A stretch of 64,000 nucleotides of DNA from Bryopsis sp. KO-2023 (GCA_030272585.1 BSYQ01000003.1:7626001-7690000), one strand, 5' to 3'. Positions 1 through 13,255 are shown, numbered from the stretch's first letter. Notes: a model not told the origin generated them from the letters alone. Numbers and translations are program-made.

Positions 1-1056
1 AAGAGAGTTATTTGGGGCAAGGTGGGTGAACTCATCATTTTTTTTCCTTAATTAGTTTTATACTAATGAACCATGTTCATCTTCCAGCCAGCAAACCCAC
101 TTAAAAGTGTGAGAATCAGTGTGATGGGATGAAAAGCTTTTTTTTTTTGCTTTCCTACTTCGAAGCTCAAGAAAGAGCTTGTTTTATATCCAAATAAGGA
201 TAACAATTAGTCAGCCTATTCCTTTGAAATGTAACTTGTTGGCTGTGTTTGATTGTTGTTTCTTTTCTTTGAATATTCATCAGATCACCAGACACCATGG
301 AAATAGTGGTATGGTGAGAGCGGCCTTCAAAAAGAATCTCCCTGCACAAGCCATGGTAGGTTATCACTGTTGAACGTATTTCTGTAAACTGGAACTGTTG
401 ATATTTCTTCCTTTTTCCAGGAAACATTTCCTTCCAGAAAACCAAGTGTAGTGTTATGAATGTAGGAGATATTTTCTAGGGACAAAAATAGGGCACTTTA
501 AAAGAAGTTGGTTTGGTGGATGAGGACCTTTCAATTTTCAACAGGGAAAATGGTGTTGCTAGATTCGTTTTTTTCAAGTAGAGTGACAATGGGATAACTC
601 CTGTTCTGTACTTTTCTTCCATAAGTTTCCCCAGCCTAAAATTTCAAGAAAAACTCAAGATATGTCAAATCTGGGGACTGCATGTTCTTTCAGAGTGTTG
701 CATTTTTCTATGTGTTCTGCCATTGCGTTGGCCCTGGGTGATATATTCGCACTATCCCTTTGACACTGACCTATGGCAGTCACAATGGCAGAACATGTGC
801 ACTTTTTTTTTACTGAAATTAAATACACATATGTTTTTCTAGAGGTTTTATTGATGTTGATGGTCACTGCCAATATATTTTGGACAAGCAGTTTTGTATG
901 CATCATTCATGGCATGAGAAGTTTTCAATTTTCGAAAGTGTGTGCAAGGCAATACTGTTAAGACAAAAAATTATGGATGACTCGTGACAAGGTGCTCTGT
1001 TTGGGGTTTTGCAGGGAAAGGCTGTCGAGGTCTACCTGTACCCAAGCAAAATTTAG
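1..1056 (+). CDS. RPL35A: 60S ribosomal protein eL33 (RPL35A), 3' end
   Basis: C-terminal part of a cytosolic large-subunit ribosomal protein; the gene starts before the window. Three exons are visible: 1-21 (ends RVIWGK, donor GTGGGT), 284-355 (starts ITRHHGNSGMVR, donor GTAGGT) and 1015-1056 (GKAVEVYLYPSKI then TAG). All junctions are phase 0. Known eL33 proteins end with RVIWGKVTR, HGNSG and a VxLYPS tail, and all three blocks are present in order. The last intron is about 660 bases, long for so short a gene. No other family fits this block order. Confidence 0.93.
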
Positions 1057-1972
1057 ATGTCGTTCGTGGATTTTTTTGGTGGATTTCGGAGGTTGTAGGA
1101 ATTCAGTCGGCGCTTTCTGGGGAAGTGGAGGACTGTTGTTTCAAGGCTTGTAATGTTCAACAGTGCGAAACGGTTGCATCAACATGGTTGTGAATGTCAT
1201 TTTCTGCATTTCACTTGGAGGTTGCGAGGTTGGAGGTTCGCGCAACTCCAGGGTGGTCTTGCAAGGTCTTGAGCCAACAAGTAGGAAGCTCCATGGTGGT
1301 GCGGTGGAGGAGGTTGTGGTGGGTGTTGACTAACAGTTAACAATACACGGCTGACTGGTGTAGTATCTTCACTTGCATGAAGGAAGATAGGATCAGACAT
1401 GTCTGTGGATGGGTGCACATCCACAAGCATGTATGTTGGACACAGCAAAACAACACTGTGGGTTACAGGGTTCTTTCCACTGTGGCCTCCAGCAATCATT
1501 CCTTGGCTGTTGAAACTTGCAACCTCACCAGTCCACCACTGGACCTGGTTTTCTTTGGTAACCTCTTCAATCCTTGAAAAGATTCGTTGACAACCCCTCC
1601 AGTCAGAATGAATTTACTCACCATTTGTGCACGCAAACTCTATTGGTGTTGCGTGAAGGATAGGGGAAATATTGATGGATAATCAACACATCACGTGCAT
1701 CAAGTTCAAATTTGTAGTTCTCAATGGATCCACCTTCACACCCATGGTTCATCAATTTCAAAAAAAAAATACCAGATTTACCATACAAATTGATACAAAA
1801 TTCCCTGAAGGACATGTCTTTTTATATCCCCAAACTCATCTTTCTTTTTTTCTTGACCTTGAATTCATGCACCCGATCTTTCATTCATTCCAACTCGTTT
1901 ATTCTACTCCGAAAAACATTGACCTTTCTTCCACTTGGGTGCATCAACAGAGAGGAAAAGCCACCTCTCAAT
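1057..1972. other. Intergenic, no gene recognised
   Basis: Holds the 3' untranslated part of eL33 and the downstream side of the convergent lipase gene. Open frames here, such as one of about 100 codons on the minus strand near 1197-1499, show no recognisable domain or splice pattern, and I treat them as chance. Confidence 0.5.
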
Positions 1973-3343
1973 TTACTCCGATAATTGCATGAGCTTTACC
2001 ATGTCAGGATATATTTTCTCATGGGCATCAATGCCCCAGGTGAAATCCAGATGTTCATATTCCTCCAAAAATTTCGAATAGACAAGAATATCTGATGGTA
2101 GGTGCTCAGTCAACAGCTCAACATCAGTAACGTCTGCCAACATATCTTTGCCACCCCAGAGAAGAGCCGTCGGGACATCATACGCAGTCAAATCATATTC
2201 CGGGGGGTTCTTGCTCCCGTACATGTGCTGGTTGCATTTCTGTTCTTGCCAGAAGAACAAACTCTTGCACCTCGTCCCGTAGTCGAAGGCCTGGCACACT
2301 TGCTGGTTTTTGTTGTTGACCCCTTGCGTCCACTGGACCAAATTCTTCGCAGATGTCCCAGCTGGAGTGAACTCCATGTAATAATCCCATCGACTACCAT
2401 CCAGATTCTCAGGATTGTAGCCTGAAATAGCCATCATGACGTTTTTGCAAGTGTCCGGATGCGACTCACACAACTTTGTGAACAGGGAGGATTCCGCTTC
2501 TGAACCTCTCGGCATGAATTCTTTCCATCCCAGTGCATACATCAACTCTGGCGACTTCAGGAAAGCCAGGAACTTCAGGAAAGGGCTGGTCATATGCGTA
2601 ACAAACATGACTGGGGCCATCATGATCGCCAGAGACACTTTTTCGGCCAAAGCTTTGTCATTGGCCAGGGCCAAAAACCCAATCAATGTGCCTTGGGAAT
2701 GCCCGACATAGGCCAGTTTCTCTGCACCAGCCACCCCCAGGACAGTGTCTACGACAGCTGGGAGATCGAATTTCACCATCTGGTCGAAGGTGAAATCCCA
2801 AAATTCTGTGCTGGTGGGTTCCAGCAAAACATGTCCCTTCGCGAATGTGTTTCCTCGTGAATTCGACATCCACACATCAAATCCAGCATCCGCCAGGATG
2901 AACGCCAAACTCCTATTTCCACCATTCAGCACCCAAGTCGCGCTGCTGTCCAACAAGCCATGTTGCAACAGAACCACTGGCTTCTTTGAACCTTTCTGGG
3001 CGCTGGGGGTCGCAGCTCGTCCGTAAGGAATCCGATACAGCCCCAGCAAGTACCCATCTTCAGTTTGCACCTCGTGTTCTTCCAACGGATAGCCCTCGGG
3101 CAGCACGAGATCCGACATCTTCCGCAGTTCTCGTTGGTCGCCTTTTTCCGCGAAAACCAACGCTTCTTTCGGGCAGTAATATCGCTGAAGTCCCCATCCC
3201 GCTCCAGCGATACACACTAAGGCGACCAATCCCAAAAGAAAGGCGACCGATGCTTCGTCGCGCAGGATTCGTTTGAAACGATCACGAGGGCTATCTTGTA
3301 CGTCGGGATGGAGAAGAGCAACTTTTTTACCGCTGGATGCCAT
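1973..3343 (-). CDS. Acid lipase, gastric/lysosomal lipase family (alpha/beta hydrolase)
   Basis: Likely hydrolyses ester bonds of triacylglycerols or sterol esters in a vacuolar, lysosomal or ER compartment. The start is the ATG at 3343; the frame is open further upstream but without an ATG. About 456 residues in one exon. Residues 33-52 form a hydrophobic segment that could be a signal anchor. The alpha/beta-hydrolase core follows: oxyanion-region LLQHGLLDSS, nucleophile motif GHSQG (Ser216), catalytic Asp404 in DMLADVTDV and His431 in EHLDFTWG, all arranged as in human LIPA and plant acid lipases. Length matches the family (about 400) plus the N-terminal extension. It lacks introns, unlike most neighbours. 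Substrate is unknown. Confidence 0.9.
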   Translation of the reverse strand: MASSGKKVALLHPDVQDSPRDRFKRILRDEASVAFLLGLVALVCIAGAGWGLQRYYCPKEALVFAEKGDQRELRKMSDLVLPEGYPLEEHEVQTEDGYLLGLYRIPYGRAATPSAQKGSKKPVVLLQHGLLDSSATWVLNGGNRSLAFILADAGFDVWMSNSRGNTFAKGHVLLEPTSTEFWDFTFDQMVKFDLPAVVDTVLGVAGAEKLAYVGHSQGTLIGFLALANDKALAEKVSLAIMMAPVMFVTHMTSPFLKFLAFLKSPELMYALGWKEFMPRGSEAESSLFTKLCESHPDTCKNVMMAISGYNPENLDGSRWDYYMEFTPAGTSAKNLVQWTQGVNNKNQQVCQAFDYGTRCKSLFFWQEQKCNQHMYGSKNPPEYDLTAYDVPTALLWGGKDMLADVTDVELLTEHLPSDILVYSKFLEEYEHLDFTWGIDAHEKIYPDMVKLMQLSE

Positions 3344-3829
3344 TGTCGCACTGGTGTCTGCTGCCGTATACAGCTGTCCATCTTGTTTGCGACAAAGCGT
3401 GGAATTTTGTTGTCTGGGGATAATCGTCTGACACACTTCGGGTAGAGCCACTTTTCAACGAGACCGCCATCGTTGGATTTCACTCAGGAAAGTGGGTTTC
3501 CCAAAACGTTCAGCGTATGGATTCTGGCTCATTATTGTGATTAAATTATGTTGAGTAGGTGTGAAAAATTGAAGATCCTGTTTCACCCCGCCCCCAGACA
3601 CACATTCGAGAATATCGAATAGACCTGTTTGAGAAATGTGCCAAATTGCAAAATTTCCAGCCTCTGAAAATGGAATCCCCTTGGAAAGCCTCCCTGATTG
3701 GAAAAATAGGAAAAGAACTCTATTCAATGCGTTGGAGTTCTTGTCTTGTGTAGAATCGATCCTTGTTTCCACACATGTGAAAGGCTGGAGCAGCTGTCAG
3801 AAGAAATCACACCCAATATCATTGTCAGC

Positions 3830-6350
3830 TCAATCGATACAATGAAACGTGTCATGAACAGCATAACTTGACATACAAAAAAATGGATATCTAGTGCGTT
3901 TTTTATCTGGGTGGAAGGAAGCCTTACACTTGTGTTTTGCCGGGAATTTTGGATCGTATCTCAGTCCAGGAGAATGTATGGAATAGTTTGCTCGATGTGC
4001 GTGTTCTTCGCTCAAATAGGGGGTTCCTGTGGAATCACACACAACAGTGATAACCAATTGAATTTTCATTTTCAGAGCAGTGGACTTAATGGTTCAGACT
4101 ACGAGGCAAACTTCGAGAAGCTGTTTTTTCTTTGAAAATATCAATAGTGTACACAGAATGTTATTGATATGCACTCAGTCAACCAAGGGATTCCTATGCA
4201 GGGCCAATAAGAAAGGACACAGCAGTTGAAAAAACAAAGGGTTGTTATTCTGTGTGTTTTTCTGAGATGACCAAGTTTTTCCCAATATGTGATTGCCTCG
4301 TATGGACCTGATTCTGTGTTGTATTATTTCTGTACCTGATAATCGGAGCTCTGGTTCCCAGAAACGATGCTCCTTTCCAAAACATGGAACTGGAGTCTTT
4401 TCCCAGTAGCGAGTGCCTTTTTTGTCCACTTGATCGCAGTCATAGATTGGACCAGGGCCGAAAATTTTGAATGGATGAGTCATGTCTTCCCACATACTTT
4501 TGCATTTCCTCCGGAAAGAATAGCCGCGAGGTGAAAACTGTGATTGCCTGCAAATATCATACAAACGATTATAATTAGTTGAAAAAGGATCCATTATTCT
4601 TGTTGCATGATTTCACAAAAAAAAAAAAAAATTCTTCATATCCTGGTACTGTTTTGGATTGACTGGTTTACTATTATATAGGAAGCTGGTCCACACGATC
4701 AGTAAGATCGACATCTGTTGTTCAAAGTGTCGTCCCCTTCTTTTTCATTTTTTTGATTTCAGTGTTTTGTTGGTGGACACATTTGAGAGAGTCATTGTAT
4801 TTTTTCAAGCCGTACATGCTGCTTGGAAAGTAAATTGGCCCTGGGGAAAACACTCCAATGTTTTCTCGGAGTTGATCTTCATAGTCCAGTCGAATCCCTT
4901 TCAAATTGTCTTCTGGCCTGAAACAAAATAAGCCAAAGACACCTTATATTGCTCTTTTCTACAGATGATACAGCCTTGATATTAGGCACCAAAGCGATTG
5001 AGAAAACCAGGTTGGCGCAGAACACAAATTTTTGCCAATAATTGTCACAATTTAGTGACACAATGCAGTGTCAATATTTCAATTGTGAATTTTGGCAAGC
5101 ACCAAGTTTTGTCAAGTTTCCTACCTGTGTCTATTGGATGTCCCAATCTTTGTTCCATCGGTGGCAACATTGAATGTCACTACAGTGCCATCCTTGTTTT
5201 TGCAAGCAGAATACTCCCCAGGGCCAGGATTCCAAAAGGGGCTACAAAACATGAAAAAAGTTCAAAGGACGGACAGTCACCTCTCTGATTACAAAACACG
5301 GGCCACACAAGAATTAATTGGTGCAACACAAACCCCCTCAGCAGTTTTCCACCTGTTTGCAACATTTCAGGATTGGTATATTGTCAGCTACCTGTTCTGG
5401 AACTGTCCTTCTTCCAGATTGTATCTCGTCCCGATTTGTTGCCTTGGGAATTCCACAGCCGGAGCACTCTTGTTAATGGACAGCTCTCTGGTGGGCAAAT
5501 AGATGGGGCCAGGGGAAGAAACCGTGGAAACATGGGATTTGATAAAAGATCGATCCGATCCTCCAAAAGAAAATGCCCTTCCAGTCCATGTGCCTTTCCG
5601 ATCTACCTATGACTAAATGTGGAACTTTTTACAATCAGGGAGGCCAGGAACCTTAGGCATTGAACACTTGTGAGCATTGTTTTGTGATGTGAATCTTTAA
5701 GGGGAAAAAAAAAAACAATGACATTTTCTTTCTGTGATTTCTGGGGACATCTTTTTCATAGTTTCCGTTGAAACCCTCACATTTTGAAATTATTTTCAAA
5801 ATATCGATGCTTACCCTTGGTTCATATGCACCAGGGCCTGGAGTATACAGTCTTCTTCTGACCAAACTCTCAGAGTGGATTCTCCCCGTCTCTTTATTTG
5901 ATTTCTGTGTTCTGCAATAGTATTACCAAAAATTCCACGTGAGAACAAGCACCCACTGCCTCTTGAAACGAAAAATGCTGCACATACGCTTTCTGAGACT
6001 GTGAAAAAACATCCCAATAATTGATGTGTTTGGCGTACTAGACATGCGTTATCTTTTCCATCTGACCCTGCATTCCAAATTTTTACCCACTTTTTGTTGG
6101 AGGCTTTCGCATGGGCATCGCTATTTTGCGATGAGTTCAATTTTCGAGTGGATTGGGCAGAGAATCGAGAGCTGGCTCTGGACACTGGCCTAGTGTATTC
6201 CTCTTGTGTGAAGGACTGCCTTCCATGCACAGACACTGTTCTTGAACTGCTGGCGCTAGCTCTCTGGGAGGAGTTTTTGGTAGGGTTGAAAATCCTAGCA
6301 CGGCTTGGTGGTCTAGGAGGGGGCATGGATGTCTCAACCCCACAATTCAT
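3830..6350 (-). CDS. Sperm-tail PG-rich repeat (STPGR/SHIPPO-like) protein, probably axonemal
   Basis: Multi-exon gene of the ODF3/SHIPPO class, whose members are mostly flagellar or microtubule-associated. PG-rich repeats recur once per exon: TPGPGAYEP (near 5815-5850), SSPGPIYLP (near 5500), WNPGPGEYS (near 5220), FSPGPIYFP (near 4840), FGPGPIYD (near 4450) and a degenerate HSPGLRYDP (near 3970). The N-terminal exon (ATG at 6350) is Ser/Arg/Pro-rich. Exons run about 6350-6090, 5925-5810, 5600-5395, 5245-5130, 4918-4815, 4545-4335 and 4033-3830; most junctions join in frame, for example AG|C giving SPFWNPG. The exon between 5810 and 5600 is unclear, as is whether more 5' sequence lies upstream of 6350. 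A flagellate host is implied. Confidence 0.72.
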
Positions 6351-7050
6351 TGCTCGAGGTGTGGGGGAATCACATCTTGGGGGAAGAAACTGTTCTGCAT
6401 GTCGGAATCAGAAAATCCAGGAAATCAGAATTGTTCACATGCCCTGTGTTTATTTTCTGTTTCGGTTTGTTGCTTTTGGGAATCGCAATTTTCTGGTTGG
6501 GGTCGACCAGATGTCCTTAGATGAGTTGATTCGAAGTGAACACACCATCATCTGAGCCGCCGCCACAAGGAGGGGCCTTCAAAGCTCCAGATCGAAATAG
6601 ATCCTGATATTTCTGTGTGGCAACCAGTGACACCATAATGTCTTCAAAGAAACGAAAAGCGATTGGGGAATTGCGCAACGGGCGGATTTGAGGGCTGTAT
6701 GGTGCAAAGTAACGTCGGAGAACAAATTTTGGCCATTCTCCACACGGAAAATATTAGTTTTGGGGTGTTTTGAGGTTACTGTCAACGGTTAAAGTTGACT
6801 CTTTGACTGAGGCTTGTTGTCAGCACACCTGCGTCAGTTCAATAGGGGAAGTGTTGGTGGAGATTTTCTCCATCCTTACAAGAATCCCGTCCTGAATTTA
6901 CCCAAAAAGAACTTGTCAAAACAATTTGACCACAACGATGCCTGTCAATCACAACGCCTACACGATTGGAACATAGTTTCTACACCGAAACCCCACACAA
7001 ACAATGTTACGCCGCCGCCAAAAACAAAAAAGCACATCCCTGTGGTCCAG
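6351..7050. other. Intergenic, no gene recognised
   Basis: Lies between the STPGR gene and the 3' end of the next minus-strand gene. A short minus-strand frame near 6450-6555 could be an untranslated leader or first exon of the STPGR gene. Nothing else is supported. Confidence 0.4.
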
Positions 7051-10000
7051 CTAAACATCCGTGCCCAAATCCCCGCCACCCGGATAGCAGTTTCCAAACT
7101 CGACGTCCCTGAAAGTATTTTTGTAATGGATGGCCGCCGCATTGCGCAGACTCCTATCGTCACTCGTTTCGCTCGACGTTCCTGACCCCAGACTACTGCT
7201 GCTGCTCATCAACAAGGGGTCATCAATCCCCGCTTTTTCCATCAAGTATCGGCGGCGCGCTCTGTACTGGTTCAATCTGAAGCCAGGGGGACCCGCGCAT
7301 CTGCTGTTCTTCGCAATATTAACTTTCGTTCCGTGCGAATCTGTGCTGCTCGAGTCTTCTGCGGACCCATAGAAATCCGAAGCCGATGGTGGTCCGCTTT
7401 CCTCTTGTGGTGGTGGCCTCCACAACCGTCGACCTCCACCACAGAATTGATGGAGCGACATTGGATGACCTGAAAATTTCAGAACACCACACCACACAAA
7501 TCCTTGCATCGACGGTGCATCTAAGATCAAAACTGGGGTAGGAGCTGGGCACGCAGTTTCGATGCCTACCTGGAGGAGGACCAGGCGGCAGGTATCTTGG
7601 GAGGGTGGGTTTCGGACCAGCAGAGTCTGTGTCTCCACCTTCGCCCAATTGCGAAATCGGAACGGCTGAAGATTCTCCCATTGAAGCCATCGGCGAAGGA
7701 ATGGAAACATCGCTGGTACGGTCGATTCTGGCTGCTGAGACCTCAAATACGCCGTGGCCCATCGATACTGCTAAATTTGCAAGCATGGTCGTGTTCTGCC
7801 GCCCGGCGTGGATGGAGCTTGCCTCTGAAGGAGTCGCTGAATGCACTGATGGCGGCTGTGGTGCCTCTGTTTGGCTCTTCTCTGGGGTTGACGCTTCTGT
7901 ATACTCTGTAGATTCGGACGTGGCTGTGTGTGGACGATCCGATGAGCGTGCAGCTGGACCTGAGTCGCTACTGCCAGATGCGTCCAGATCGCTGTGAGGC
8001 TTGATTGTCAAAGGCTTCCTTGGGTGGGGAGATAACATCGGGGTTCCAGTGCAGCTCTGTATGAATGGCGTTGACGCCGCCACGGGCGCCAGTTCGCTTG
8101 TGTCGCATTGTGTGGCTGGAAGTCCCTCCATGGGCGCGGCAACTTGGATCGTCGTTTGGAGACTTTGCGGTGCCGCCTCTGGAATGACGACTTTGAGGAG
8201 TGGCTTGGGTACTGATGCAGTGACATCGCTCTCAGCTTCGGATTGGTATGCGATTGGTTTTGGGAGGTGCTCGTTGCTCAAGGGGACTGGAGTGGGCGCG
8301 GGCGTGCTCTCGTGTACAGCAGCGGGCTCTGGGGTCTGTCCACGATTGGGCTCTTGTTCCGAAATCCTTGCTTCCACAAGTGCATCGACGAGAATTTTCA
8401 AAATATTGTCGTCAAGGCCTGTGGAACACAAGCAAGCTGACGACGAAGCGATCCATGCAATCGGTTTATTGATCATTAAGAAAATAGTCCTTAAAAAACC
8501 TACACAATAGAATTTCATGTTTGTTTGTTTGAAATCCTTGCCAACACTCACCATCCAGCCCTGGCTGTTCAGTGTCAGCTTGGCTCTCCTTGGGCTGGCC
8601 CTTCCAAATGTTCTCCATTTCTTGTGAAAGGCCCTCTACAGCGAGTGCAGCCAGAGCTGGGGAGTCTGCTGGGACATCTGATTGATACAAGCACAGCATC
8701 AGTGAAATAGACCTCTCCACAGAAATCCAGCAATAAAATGCTAATGTACGAGGGCCTAATCAGCATTCGGGCCAAACACAACACTGGCTTGGTAAACATG
8801 AGCTGAAAACTTCTTTTGAGCAAACACAAACACTGGAAGTGACGAAAACAGCGCTTCGGTTTATGTTGAGGTCACCTGGAAGATTAACCACACGGTTGGG
8901 TCTGCTCTGCTGTGCTTGACTGGTGGTTTGCATCATAAGACGAGCAAGGGCCTCGTCCACCAGCCACTCCTCCACAGCTCCGTTAACAGATCGGGTCACC
9001 CTGAGACATGGGCCAACTTTATCAGTTTGTTTCCATCCATCACATGAGAAATATCTCCCTACTCAATATTTATGGATATATTTGTCCACACAAACTATAT
9101 TTTCCATCACGGCCACAGTGGCCACTGTTGATCTCGGTACTAAAGTGGCTCATCGCTGCTTGCTTTGTTGTTCTTTTGTTTGGGTTAAGATGTTTCAAAA
9201 TAATTTTGGTTTCATGTGACGGCTTGCCTTGGATTTTGACAGCCATCCTGGACTTCTGAGGAGCATGCTGGTGTTTCTGGCTTCACTTGGTGGTTTGCCA
9301 ATGGAGGTTCCCTCATGTCAGAAACACTCAAAAAAATTCTGTGACCAGGATACGTTGGCTGGGATCGGCGACTTGCTGTTTTAACCTCCGTGCCACAATC
9401 TCGAATTTCTTCAATTCTGAAGAGGCACCATCAATCTTATTATAATAGGTTCAGTTATGGTAATCTTCTCAGGGCAACGATCGAATATGCTGTCAATAAA
9501 GTGATAAACACAATCTCAACAACAAAGAAAACACAGAGTATCAAGGTTGAGCGCTTTGGATAAGAGCAACAATGGTCTTTATCCATGCTTCGAGAATTTT
9601 CACAACTCAATGCCAACATGTCAAAACGAGATATCACAAACCTGCCAGTTGTCCTCTGAGGGGAATCCACTTGCTTGACTTCCTTGGTTGGCCCTGCCTT
9701 GTGCCCCTTTTTGACTTCAAAACCCCTTGCAGCCCTCATTAAAGCTTCCATTATCCCATCGACCAACAAGTCTTCTGTATCCGCACAACTCGACTCTGCG
9801 ATGCTCCGGGCATCCTTTTCTACCTTGCTTTTCCCCACCCCTCTCTGATATGGGGGTGAGGGAATTCTCGGTGGTTGACTAATTCTTCTAGCCATTGGTT
9901 CAGGAGGGGGTCTTGTTCTGTTGAGAGGGGTCGATTTTGGAGGGGTGGATTTTGGATTTTCGAGCTGTTTTGCAACCCGACTGCCGAATGCTATTCTGGG

Positions 10001-13000
10001 TCTTTGACAAGGTTTTTTGTTGACGGGGGATGATGGTCGAGGGGGGGGCTTCTCAGGGAATCTGGATGGTTGCCGTTTTGGTGTACCCACTGATGGTGGT
10101 TCTGGGGTACCCCTTTTCCTCCTCAGCCTTTGACCTAAAAGAGTTTGGAAAGAAGTCGAGAGCTTTTAGGTGGTGGTTCTTCTTCACTCCCTCAGCATTT
10201 CAATATGTTTTAGAGTTGCTGTTCTTTTCACTGGAGTTGTGTTCTGTTCACAGGTTTGAAAAGTTGAAATCGCAAGAAAGCATGTTTGCGTCCAAATGAT
10301 CAATGAATTAGCGAAGCAAGGAACACTGGGAGTCTTACTCTGGGTAAGCCCAGCTGCTGTCGTTGGTATTGCAATTGCTGGCATATCAAGGGTTTCTTGT
10401 TGTTTCCCCCCCTGTGAAATCACAGAAGTCTCCATTCGATCAATTTAATTCCAAAATTGATCAGCAATAGAGATCCTTCCTGGCCAACCACAGAGGAGCT
10501 CATATATATTGTGCACAGTTATCTTTGGTATGCAATGCAATTTACCTGATATGGTTTTCCAGCCAATTTCAAGCTTGATTGATTCTTTTTCTCCTCAGGT
10601 TTCGGGTGTTTTTCCAGCACCAGCTTGTGTGGCGTATTCATTCTATGTTCGACCTCCTGTCGAACACCCTTTTGAAACGCTTGCATGTCTTTCCAAGTCT
10701 GGATCCCTGCCCACATGGGTGCTGGTGGTGGAGCATCCGATCGAATCTTCCTGCTTGCAATGGTTGCACTCTCCGACACATTCAGAAGCTCTGAGCCCGA
10801 GCGAAGGGAGTTCAGTTGGTTCCTGACTGCCGAATAATCAAACTTGCCGCCTAGTGTTGTGTTAAGGCATCTGTGGGAATTCGACAAGCCAAATTCATGC
10901 ACACTCAGTGTCCCTCCATCTATTGTGTACCAAATCACTAAGAGGTGCTACTGCAATTCATATTTGGGGTTCTTGGCTAGATCTTGAGTTATCCTTGTCG
11001 ATCGAGGTGCCTAGGTGGCCCATTCCTTATCAACCTGATGCTCAAAACTCTCTGCACATGTTGATAACCATCAACCCAAAAAATGGTTGAATAAGGGTAA
11101 GAACAAGGGGTGGTTATGATGCTCAGTCTTGCCTGACTGTTTCTTGGTGGTCGTCCAAATCCACAGAAAATCTGGCAATGGGCCGTGTTGGGACACCAGT
11201 TGCAAGATTATTCAAATCTTCCATCGCTCTAAAAATAGAGTCCTTGAGATCGCCAGGTAACTCCACTTTCTTGACTGGTTCAGCACATCTACGAGTTTCC
11301 ATGCCATCCACAGCTTCACCACTTATTGATGGCATTCCCACAGGAGACCGGACCACCTCAGCAGATCTTTCAACGATATTGGACCCTCCCACACATCGCT
11401 GATTTTTCTTGTTGATTTGATCTTCATCATCTCGTTGCCATATATTGTAACAATCCTGTCGCATTCCGCCTCCAGGAGGGAGCCCACTTTGCAAAAATTT
11501 CGATAAATCTGAGGTTTGAGTGGAGATATCCGCACCAGCTTCTTTGCGATGTTCTATCTTGACTTGCTGTTCCCCAATTTTATCGGCTTTTGATGGTCCA
11601 TTGCAAGAGGTGTGGACTATTTGTGCCTGTCGAGTGGGGGGCCTGGAGGGTTGCCTCGAATTGCCCCCAATCAAGTCTGGATCGTGCCTCCATGGATCTC
11701 GATTGATATTTCCTATGTTCAATTTACTAATTGCTGTTGTGACTGCCGCCGTTGCTGCGGATGCCACCATCGAAGCCATCGTAACCAAGCGACTTTCGCT
11801 GAAATCATCATTTTTCCCCTCAAGGCCAACTGCATTCTTGGCGCCGATCTTCCCATCTGCTGGATGATCACACCCAGCATTCGAATTCTTTTTGCCTGAC
11901 GAATCCAGCTGTGAGGTTTGGGCATCGATCTTTTCACAATGTAGAGAACCAGGGCAGGATGTCTTGGGGCATTCACCCATGATGAGATTTTCCCCCTCAA
12001 GATCCACAATTTCTTCCTCTTGACCATCGCCACACCCAGCGTCCCCAGCCTTTGACATTGGCAAAATGACAAGGTTGTCCAAGTGATCCATCCCCAGCGT
12101 TTCTTTAATTTCAGAAAGACATGTGGGGGGGCCTGTAAACTTCCCACTGCTCCCTTTCATTTCCGAGCGACTTTTTGATGATATTGCAGTGCTCGGGCGT
12201 GTCGAATCGCTTGTGGTATTGCTGGATTTTCCTGCCCTTTCTCTAAATCTCGCCTCCACCAAAGACTGGTTTGTTGGGAACACTTGCACTATGATATCGG
12301 CGGCCTTTTCCTTGGGTGGCTCAGGACGATCCCCACTCGTTTCTGGTTGGGGTGTTTCAGGCTCGTTGGACTTTTCCTCCACAGGAATTATTTTCGATGG
12401 TGTTGGCTGAATTGGATGGTCATACAAGGAGGTTGCTACCTAATACACAGTGAATTAAAAAAAAATCTCTGGTAAATCTCCAAGAAGTCGAAAAAACTAA
12501 CTTGTACAAGTGCATGAAGCATAGAGGCCGGCCAGCACACCCTCAATGTAATTTTTTTGTCCATTAGGACAAATTTAATAGTGAAAAATGTCCATAATGT
12601 CGAGAATTTAGTAGGAGGATATTTTTTTAATCAAAGAGTGTGGATAATCACTTGAATAATGCCGAGAAGAGAACCTTGTTCAGGTAGTCCATAAGAGCAT
12701 CAGCATCATCCCCTCCTTGAGAATTCGAGACTTGGGCAAGAATCGTTTCAAGGGCCTCTTTGGGAACTTCTTCCGACTGTACACAAAAAACCAAACAAGT
12801 GATCAACCAAAGTGGTGGTCGAATTCACCCCCGCCCCCTTCCCCCCAAAGGTCCAGTGACCCCCACAGATGTATCATTCTCTCAAAGCAAAACAACATGA
12901 AGATTTCCAGGGGAGAGGTGAAAGGTCAGAATTTCATATTGGAGCTATTTTAGGGCCTTACCTTCCCAACATGTTCTAGAAGTGACATAACTTCGCCCGC

Positions 13001-13255
13001 AAGTTCCTCTGGGACAGTCTTCGTCGAGAAAACCCCCACATCAGGCAAAAAGGACCCCCCTCGTTGAGATTTCCGGGCGACAACCTCGGAACCTTCAGCC
13101 AGGTTCGCCTTCACCCCCGCTTCGTGATCATCCCAAAAAGATTCATCGCTATCGGAACCTTGCGCAGCGATCGACGCCCTGGAGGACGCCGACGCGTACC
13201 TCGAGCTCTCATCTCTCAGTAGATCTAACCCAGAGCTTCTAGTGGCTCGCGACAT
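7051..13255 (-). CDS. Large Pro/Ser-rich protein of unknown function (possibly TALPID3-like)
   Basis: Series of minus-strand exons from the ATG at 13255 to the stop at 7051. Exon 1 (13255-12962) is acidic and Ser-rich, donor GTAAGG. Further coding blocks lie near 12780-12660, 12439-11125, 10935-10520, 10435-10330, 10130-9650, 9000-8880, 8680-8555, 8420-7570 and 7460-7051. The protein is low-complexity (Pro, Ser, Thr, Glu) with short helical stretches such as DDNILKILVDALVEARI, TEDLLVDGIMEALMRAAR and VDEALARLMMQ. Helices of this type, an Ala-rich stretch (near 11750) and long disordered linkers recall the basal-body protein TALPID3/KIAA0586, but I see no diagnostic block, so that is a guess. 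Several junctions, including a possible GC donor near 11128, are not settled, and it could be two genes. Confidence 0.45.

Noticed and set aside
3344-3451. Extension of the lipase frame upstream of 3343
   Set aside because: No ATG in this stretch (the frame opens with GTG), and the added residues do not resemble the family.
7597-8510. Long plus-strand open frames opposite the large minus-strand gene
   Set aside because: They are antisense to a Ser/Pro-rich coding exon, whose composition keeps the other strand open, and show no domain or splice pattern of their own.
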